A stretch of 5,326 nucleotides of DNA from JAYUHK01 sp043767025 (GTDB lineage: Bacteria > Bacteroidota > Bacteroidia > Chitinophagales > Saprospiraceae): positions 1-5,326 of the forward strand of contig JAYUHK010000203.1 in NCBI GenBank assembly GCA_043767025.1. The letters are read 5' to 3'. Positions 1 through 3,738 of the stretch are shown one piece after another. Below the pieces are notes generated by a model. It made no database searches and was not told where the DNA came from. It worked only from the letters and a program-made list of their open reading frames with translations. The stretch's first letter is position 1. Each line of letters begins with the position of its first letter. A program made the translations under genes and the position numbers.

Positions 1-16
1 TTGTAGCTATTTACTT

Positions 17-66
17 GGTTTTTGTCACTTTTTTTCTTGATAAAAAAAGTAACCAAAAAAATCAAG
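17..66. repeat. A/T-rich hairpin with nested inverted repeats
   Basis: ACTTTTTTT (27-35) and AAAAAAAGT (42-50) form a perfect 9-bp stem around the 6-base loop CTTGAT. Outside this stem, GGTT (17-20) can pair with AACC (51-54), with several unpaired bases on the left side. The loop sequence CTTGAT (36-41) is itself repeated in inverted form as ATCAAG (61-66), so two mutually exclusive pairings are possible. No gene ends next to it: the nearest stop codon is that of the permease gene at 436-438, almost 400 bases away, so a role as that gene's terminator is unlikely. From memory, similar CTTGAT-A-run-GTAAC sequences recur between genes in Bacteroidota, but I cannot search for this here. It probably forms one end of the repeat unit that continues at 71-200. 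Confidence 0.6.
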
Positions 67-70
67 TGCT

Positions 71-200
71 CTGTAGAAATTCTAAAGTTTTTGCCTAAAA
101 ATCTCGTCGGCGCGCGAAAAATACTCGTCGGCTTCGCCAGACTTCAAACAGTTTTCGCTTCGCCAGACGATATTTTTGCAAAAACTTAAATTTCTACAAG
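71..200. repeat. Imperfect inverted repeat of about 130 bp, REP- or MITE-like
   Basis: The left arm starts with TGTAGAAATT (72-81) and continues through AGTTTTTGC (86-94), AAAAATCTCGTC (97-108) and a CGCG-AAAA stretch to about 120. The right arm, read on the opposite strand from 198 down to about 151, gives the same blocks in the same order: TGTAGAAATT, AAGTTTTTGC, AAAAATATCGTC, then GGCGAAGCGAAAA. The arms differ by a few substitutions and 1-3 base gaps. The centre holds a smaller hairpin at 127-142 (GTC-GGC-TTC-GCC-A-GAC) and a 12-base direct repeat, GCTTCGCCAGAC, at 131-142 and 157-168. The centre is GC-richer than its surroundings. There is no convincing ORF, so the element would be non-autonomous if mobile. 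A structured non-coding RNA is a possible alternative. Confidence 0.6.
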
Positions 201-435
201 GCACGTCTGAAAATACACTCATATCGAATAAGATACAGTTTGAAAATTTTAGTAAAAAAGTTTCTTTGCGCAACGTAAGATAATAATAGACTAAGTTCTT
301 ACACTTAAATAGATGACATTTAATATTCGACATAATTCATTGATTTTCAATAGTTTATGATGACTCAAAATTAAAAACTAAAAACTTACAACTACTTATA
401 ATTTTAATTTTTAAAAAACGTACTTAAACCAATTT
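201..435. other. AT-rich intergenic region, no gene recognised
   Basis: This 235-bp stretch separates the inverted repeat from the stop codon of the permease gene. It is strongly AT-rich. It contains the 8-bp palindrome TTGCGCAA (266-273) and A-rich near-repeats around 368-386 (AAAAACT twice). Just past the permease stop there are only short A/T tracts (about 400-418) and no GC-containing stem, so I cannot assign a terminator to that gene. An 83-codon open frame on the minus strand (82-333) runs through here and through the inverted repeat. Its composition (many Cys, Tyr, Leu and Lys) and its dependence on the palindrome suggest that it is not a gene. Confidence 0.6.
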
Positions 436-1197
436 TTATTTTCCAGTCAAAATCATTGCTATCACATAGTCTGCCAAAAGTATCGAAATATCGCTATATA
501 CGACCGCTTTGGTGCTTGCTTTACCGAGTTCTACGCTGCCGCCAGTTACAAAATAACCCTGATAGCAGGAAATGGTAGTCAATAAATAAGCAAAAACAAC
601 CGACTTTACGAACATCATCGTTACGTTTTTGGGCAAGAAAAATGACCGCAAACCCTGCACATATTCTTCATGAGAAATCAAACCCATTGGCACACTCGCC
701 AAATATCCGCCGACGATTGCGACAAATGCGGCAATGCCTACCAGCATCGGAATCGTCACCAATGCGCCGATTAATTTGGGCTGAATCAAGTACGAGGCTG
801 TATTTACGCCCATGATTTCCATTGCGTCAATGTGTTCTTTTTGCCTCATTCCACCTATTTCGGTCGTCATATTGGAGCCTACTTTGCCCGCCAAAACGAG
901 TGCCGTAAAGGTCGGAGCCAGCTCGATAATACTCAAATCGCGCACAATGTAGCCGATGTAATATTTCGGAATAAGGTTGCCCGAAAGCTGGTACGAAAAC
1001 TGAATGGCGGCTACCGCACCAATAAAAACCGCTATCAACACCACAATAATAAGCGACCCAACACCGATGTCGTTCATTTGTCGGAGCGTTTCGTTCCAGT
1101 ACATTCGTGCTTTTTCGGGCTTTGAAAAGACCGATTTCATCAGCACCAAGTATTTGCCGAAATGGTAAATAAAATTGAATTTCATTTTTAGAAGCAT
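436..1197 (-). CDS. mlaE: MlaE/YrbE-family ABC transporter permease
   Basis: This is an inner-membrane permease of the MlaE (YrbE, DUF140) family. In the Mla system and its relatives it pairs with an MlaF-type ATPase and an MlaD-type MCE protein to move phospholipid between the membranes. The 253-residue length fits the family. The diagnostic central block is residues 102-132: LAGKVGSN, then TEIGGMR (112-118), then the family's EQIDAL-like motif as EHIDAME (121-127) and IMGVN. Hydrophobic segments lie at about 48-67, 90-108, 143-170, 193-213 and 236-251. The C-terminal ASTKAVVYSDISILLADY stretch (227-244) is also typical. The first ATG is used here, but the in-frame ATG at codon 5 (base 1185) is a good alternative, since the protein would then begin MKF with a longer leader. 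The start is A-rich without a Shine-Dalgarno sequence. It is divergent from the SDR-miaA unit. No ATPase or MCE gene follows within 435 bases. The family is certain; the substrate is not shown by sequence. Confidence 0.93.
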   Translation of the reverse strand: MLLKMKFNFIYHFGKYLVLMKSVFSKPEKARMYWNETLRQMNDIGVGSLIIVVLIAVFIGAVAAIQFSYQLSGNLIPKYYIGYIVRDLSIIELAPTFTALVLAGKVGSNMTTEIGGMRQKEHIDAMEIMGVNTASYLIQPKLIGALVTIPMLVGIAAFVAIVGGYLASVPMGLISHEEYVQGLRSFFLPKNVTMMFVKSVVFAYLLTTISCYQGYFVTGGSVELGKASTKAVVYSDISILLADYVIAMILTGK

Positions 1198-1210
1198 TTC
1201 TTATAAGAAA
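1197..1210. promoter_or_regulatory. Perfect 14-bp palindrome at the permease start codon
   Basis: TTTCTTATAAGAAA is a perfect palindrome. Its left end includes the first base of the permease ATG (minus strand, 1195-1197), so it fills the leader immediately before that start. If transcription begins around 1211, as the nearby TAATTTTG box would suggest, the palindrome makes up nearly the whole 5' leader. It could be an operator or an RNA-level element, or chance in AT-rich DNA. Confidence 0.35.
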
Positions 1211-1217
1211 ATATTGG

Positions 1218-1236
1218 CAAAATTAGTCTAATTTTG
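1218..1236. promoter_or_regulatory. Palindromic divergent promoter candidate
   Basis: CAAAATTAGTCTAATTTTG is a perfect palindrome: 9-base arms around one central base. Each arm contains TAATTTTG, which fits the Bacteroidota -7 consensus TAnnTTTG: on the plus strand at 1229-1236, pointing to the SDR gene, and on the minus strand at 1225-1218, pointing to the permease gene. The implied leaders are about 30 and 14 bases. The -33 elements are poor. The minus-strand TTG at 1253-1251 lies 25 bases from its box, longer than usual, and on the plus strand the only TTG (1214-1216) is too close. The site could be two overlapping promoters, an operator, or both. Confidence 0.45.
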
Positions 1237-1272
1237 TGAGAATTTTGAATCAAGAAAATTATAATTTATCTA

Positions 1273-1986
1273 ATGAAAAATAATAAAAAAGCAGTTGTTA
1301 CGGGAGCAACGAAAGGCATCGGGCGTGCTATTGCCGAAGCATTTGCAAAAGAAGGTTTTGACATTGCTATTTGCGCTCGGACGAGCGAAGATTTGGCGCA
1401 TTTAGAAAATGATTTTAAAACGCAATATCCTCATATTCAGGTAGTTACGAAAGTAGCAGACATGAGAAAAAAAAAGGACGTGTTGGCTTTTGCAGATTTT
1501 GTGAAAGAGCATTTTCAGGCGGTTGATGTTTTAATCAACAATGCGGGGGTTTTTATACCCGGCGCAATCGCCACAGAATCCGAAGGAAAGTTGGAAATGA
1601 TGATTGAAACCAACTTATATTCGGCATATTATATGACTCGTGCTTTGTTGCCGTCCATTGCGCAGCACCAAAAAGCTCACATTTTTAATATTTGTTCGGT
1701 CGCCAGTTTGCAAGCCTATCCGAATGGCGGCTCTTACAGCATCTCAAAATTTGCGTTGCTTGGTTTCTCCAAAGTGCTGCGAGAAGAGCTAAAAAAATTG
1801 GGAATTCGTGTGACGGCAGTGATGCCGGGAGCGACGTGGTCGGATTCATGGGCGGGCGTGGAGCTGCCCGAAAGTCGCCTCATGCAAGCCTCCGATGTGG
1901 CAAATGCCATCGTCGGAGTGTATCGACTGAGTGATGTGACGGTGGTGGAAGAACTTATCTTGCGTCCGCAGTTGGGCGATTTGTAA
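1273..1986 (+). CDS. Short-chain dehydrogenase/reductase (classical SDR)
   Basis: This is a cytoplasmic NAD(P)-dependent oxidoreductase of the classical SDR family, 237 residues, within the usual 230-260. It has the full motif set: glycine-rich TGATKGIG (10-17) for the cofactor, D63 for the adenine ring, NNAG (89-92), and the catalytic tetrad N114, S142, Y155 and K159, with PG at 185-186. K14 in the glycine motif and R36 after strand two favour NADP(H). The C-terminus (about 224-237, ending in RPQLGDL) is short, with no added domain. The substrate cannot be read from the sequence; 3-ketoacyl-ACP reductase (FabG)-like and sepiapterin reductase-like proteins share these motifs. The ATG start follows an AT-rich leader without a Shine-Dalgarno sequence. 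The gene leads a likely two-gene operon, as miaA starts 10 bp after its stop. Codons 65-68 contain a run of nine A residues followed by G (1467-1476). Confidence 0.93.
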   Translation: MKNNKKAVVTGATKGIGRAIAEAFAKEGFDIAICARTSEDLAHLENDFKTQYPHIQVVTKVADMRKKKDVLAFADFVKEHFQAVDVLINNAGVFIPGAIATESEGKLEMMIETNLYSAYYMTRALLPSIAQHQKAHIFNICSVASLQAYPNGGSYSISKFALLGFSKVLREELKKLGIRVTAVMPGATWSDSWAGVELPESRLMQASDVANAIVGVYRLSDVTVVEELILRPQLGDL

Positions 1987-1996
1987 CGATTGAGCT

Positions 1997-2911
1997 ATGT
2001 CACAAACAAAGATACTTTTGGTAATTTCGGGAGCAACGGCAGTCGGAAAAACCGCGCTCGCCGTCCGTTTGGCGCAGCATTTTGACACCGAAATATTGAG
2101 TGCCGACAGTCGCCAAGTCTATCAGCGTATGAATATCGGCACTGCCAAACCTTCGGAAGAGGAGTTGGCGGCGGTCACGCATCATTTTGTGAGCAGTCAG
2201 CCGCTCGAGCAGACCTTTACGGCGGGTGATTTTGAGCAGCAAGGTCTTGAATTGTTAAAAAAAATATTTCAATATCGTGACATCGTAATTTTAGTAGGTG
2301 GTACAGGTTTGTATATCCAATCGCTCTGCGAAGGCTTGGACGAATATCCCGAAATAGACCCAGCGCACCGCAAGTCAATTACCGAACTTTTGGAAAAAGG
2401 GGGCATCGAATCGCTGCAAAAAGAGCTTTTTGTTGCCGACCCTTTGCAGTATTTCAAAATGGATATTCAGAATCCTCAACGCTTGGTACGGGCTTTGGAG
2501 GTGTGCCGTGCGACGGGGCAGCCGTTTTCTTCGTTTCAAAAAAAAGAAAAAAAAGCGCGTTTTTTTCAACCCATTTATGTGCATTTGGAGATTGCGCGAC
2601 CCGATTTGTATGCCCGAATCAATCGGCGTGTGGAGCAAATGATGGACGACGGATTGCTCGAAGAAGCCAAACAATTACTTCCTTTTCGACACCTGAACGC
2701 CCTACAAACCGTCGGCTACCAAGAGCTTTTTGACTATTTTGACCAAAAAACGACGCTTTTGGAAGCCGTAGCGATGGTGCAGCAAAACTCTCGCCGCTAC
2801 GCCAAACGCCAACTCACTTGGTTGAGAAAACACTCGCATTGGCAGCTTTTTTCGCCCACACAATTCGATGAAATCGTGCGCATGGTAGAGAAAGAACAGA
2901 GATTTTTTTAA
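1997..2911 (+). CDS. miaA: tRNA dimethylallyltransferase MiaA
   Basis: MiaA transfers the dimethylallyl group of DMAPP to N6 of A37 in tRNAs that read UNN codons. This is the first step towards ms2i6A and supports codon-anticodon pairing. The 304 residues are close to the usual length (E. coli MiaA has 316). The motifs are in order: P-loop GATAVGKT (12-19), SADSRQVY (35-42) with the conserved catalytic aspartate D37, the NIGTAKP block (46-52), the TFTAGDF segment (73-79), GGTGLY (101-106), NPQRLVRALEV (159-169), TVGYQE (238-243) and RYAKRQLTW (267-275). No key residue is missing. The gene follows the SDR gene by 10 bp and is probably cotranscribed with it. Its stop (2909-2911) overlaps the stop of the convergent barrel-protein gene. 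Codons 181-190 lie on an A8-G-A8 and T7 tract (2538-2566), a possible slippage site. Confidence 0.97.
   Translation: MSQTKILLVISGATAVGKTALAVRLAQHFDTEILSADSRQVYQRMNIGTAKPSEEELAAVTHHFVSSQPLEQTFTAGDFEQQGLELLKKIFQYRDIVILVGGTGLYIQSLCEGLDEYPEIDPAHRKSITELLEKGGIESLQKELFVADPLQYFKMDIQNPQRLVRALEVCRATGQPFSSFQKKEKKARFFQPIYVHLEIARPDLYARINRRVEQMMDDGLLEEAKQLLPFRHLNALQTVGYQELFDYFDQKTTLLEAVAMVQQNSRRYAKRQLTWLRKHSHWQLFSPTQFDEIVRMVEKEQRFF
2538..2566 (+). other. Homopolymer tract A8-G-A8-GCGC-G-T7 within miaA
   Basis: Within miaA codons 181-190 the DNA reads eight A, one G, eight A, GCGCG, then seven T. The frame is CAA AAA AAA GAA AAA AAA GCG CGT TTT TTT, so both A-runs can realign under RNA polymerase or ribosome slippage. 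Seven A and seven T around GCGCG can also fold into an A-U hairpin. A -1 shift here would meet a stop near 2733 and a +1 shift one near 2642. Both give a shortened MiaA of about 245 or 215 residues without the RYAKRQLTW region. Confidence 0.4.
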
Positions 2912-3654
2912 TTCCTTTTAGCGGTGACGAATCGGTATCCGATGCCAAGCGAAACAAAAATGCCAGTACCTGTGGCTCCGTATTCGGCAGTTTTTTGAGG
3001 CACTCCTTTGTAAGAATACTTCAAAAATTGCTTTTGAAAGTATTTATTAGCATACACGCCCTGAAAAGACAACCCAATATCCAAGCGTTTCCAGAAGACA
3101 AAGCCTGTGCGGACACCTGCGAATGGCACTATCTGGGTGGTATTGTAGGATTCGGCGGATACAGGTTCGGATTCTACATAGTAGGGTCCATTAATAGGTG
3201 CCAAAGTGTTATATATTTCTACTCCAGTTACTTTAGAAACCTGTAAACCCAATCCAAGCACAGCTTGTAAATAAAATTTTCGTCTTCGTTTCATAAAGTC
3301 ATAGGTAGCACCAACATCTAATCTGTGAATATTTACGCCCGAAAAACCTCCGCCCAACACTATCACAGCACCAGGATTTAGGATTACGGCACCCCTTTCA
3401 TAAAGCATGATGGTACTTCCTGCATATTCGAAATATGAAGCGAAAATAGAAATGGGCTGCTGCTTTAGGAAATGCTCGTAAGAAATCGTTGTCGTGTAGT
3501 CGGTATTGTCATAAACGCGTGGTCCATTTACCAATGGTACAATTCGGTCAGTGGTGGTCCAAACTTGAGTGAAAGAAAATTTTAGAGCTTGACTGTTTGC
3601 CTTTTCGGTCAAAAAAAACAGCCCTGAAATAAGTACGATGACATATTTTGACAT
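2908..3654 (-). CDS. Secreted, probable outer-membrane beta-barrel protein
   Basis: I do not recognise a named family. The 248-residue protein starts with a signal peptide: K3, a hydrophobic core (about 4-15), and a likely cleavage site ANS|Q (21/22), a common pattern in Bacteroidota. The mature part shows amphipathic strands with alternating hydrophobic and polar residues and aromatic girdles, for example 68-77, 109-120, 126-137, 174-187 and 190-202. It ends with a strand at 232-242 that finishes in YRF, followed by a six-residue basic tail. This suggests a small barrel of perhaps eight or more strands of the OmpA/OmpW-like fold class, with a long loop around 143-173. It starts at an ATG behind an A-rich leader. 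It lies 84 bp downstream of the lipoprotein gene with a terminator between, and I see no clear promoter of its own. Its stop overlaps that of convergent miaA by four bases. The export signal is firm; the barrel is inference. Confidence 0.8.
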   Translation of the reverse strand: MSKYVIVLISGLFFLTEKANSQALKFSFTQVWTTTDRIVPLVNGPRVYDNTDYTTTISYEHFLKQQPISIFASYFEYAGSTIMLYERGAVILNPGAVIVLGGGFSGVNIHRLDVGATYDFMKRRRKFYLQAVLGLGLQVSKVTGVEIYNTLAPINGPYYVESEPVSAESYNTTQIVPFAGVRTGFVFWKRLDIGLSFQGVYANKYFQKQFLKYSYKGVPQKTAEYGATGTGIFVSLGIGYRFVTAKRN

Positions 3655-3686
3655 AATTTTTTATTTTTTAGATGCTTGAGAATATT

Positions 3687-3729
3687 AAAAAAGAAGAATA
3701 GCAAAGGCAATTCGATTGCCTTTGCTATT
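3687..3729 (-). terminator. Intrinsic terminator of the lipoprotein gene
   Basis: AATAGCAAAGGCAA (3697-3710) and TTGCCTTTGCTATT (3716-3729) form a perfect 14-bp stem, extendable by one T-A pair into the TTCGA loop. On the minus strand the stem is followed by CTTCTTTTTT (3696-3687), a good U-tract. The stem begins nine bases after the lipoprotein stop codon. In the other direction it is followed by a T-rich stretch (3728-3736), so it may also block antisense transcripts that run past miaA and through the barrel-protein gene. Confidence 0.9.
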
Positions 3730-3738
3730 TTATTTTGC

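Noticed and set aside
1..200. CRISPR array
   Set aside because: The repeats are nested inverted arms and one 12-base direct pair. There are no regularly spaced repeats with unique spacers, and no cas gene is present.
82..333. Minus-strand open frame of 83 codons in the left intergenic region
   Set aside because: It runs through most of the large inverted repeat and AT-rich DNA, has a Cys/Tyr/Lys-rich unstructured composition, and no recognisable domain or start context.
400..420. Terminator for the permease gene
   Set aside because: Only short A/T tracts that can self-pair are present. No stem with G-C pairs is followed by a U-tract on the minus strand.
832..1125. Plus-strand open frame of 97 codons opposite the permease gene
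   Set aside because: It lies entirely antisense to the conserved MlaE core and its translation shows no domain, so it is a shadow of that gene.
2375..2674. Minus-strand open frame of 99 codons opposite miaA
   Set aside because: It is antisense to conserved miaA motifs. Its FFFFFLKRRK stretch only mirrors the A-runs of the miaA strand.
2503..2733. Plus-strand frame that would be reached by a -1 shift in miaA
   Set aside because: It shows no conserved domain, so it is not a gene or fusion partner by itself. It matters only as the end of a possible slippage product.
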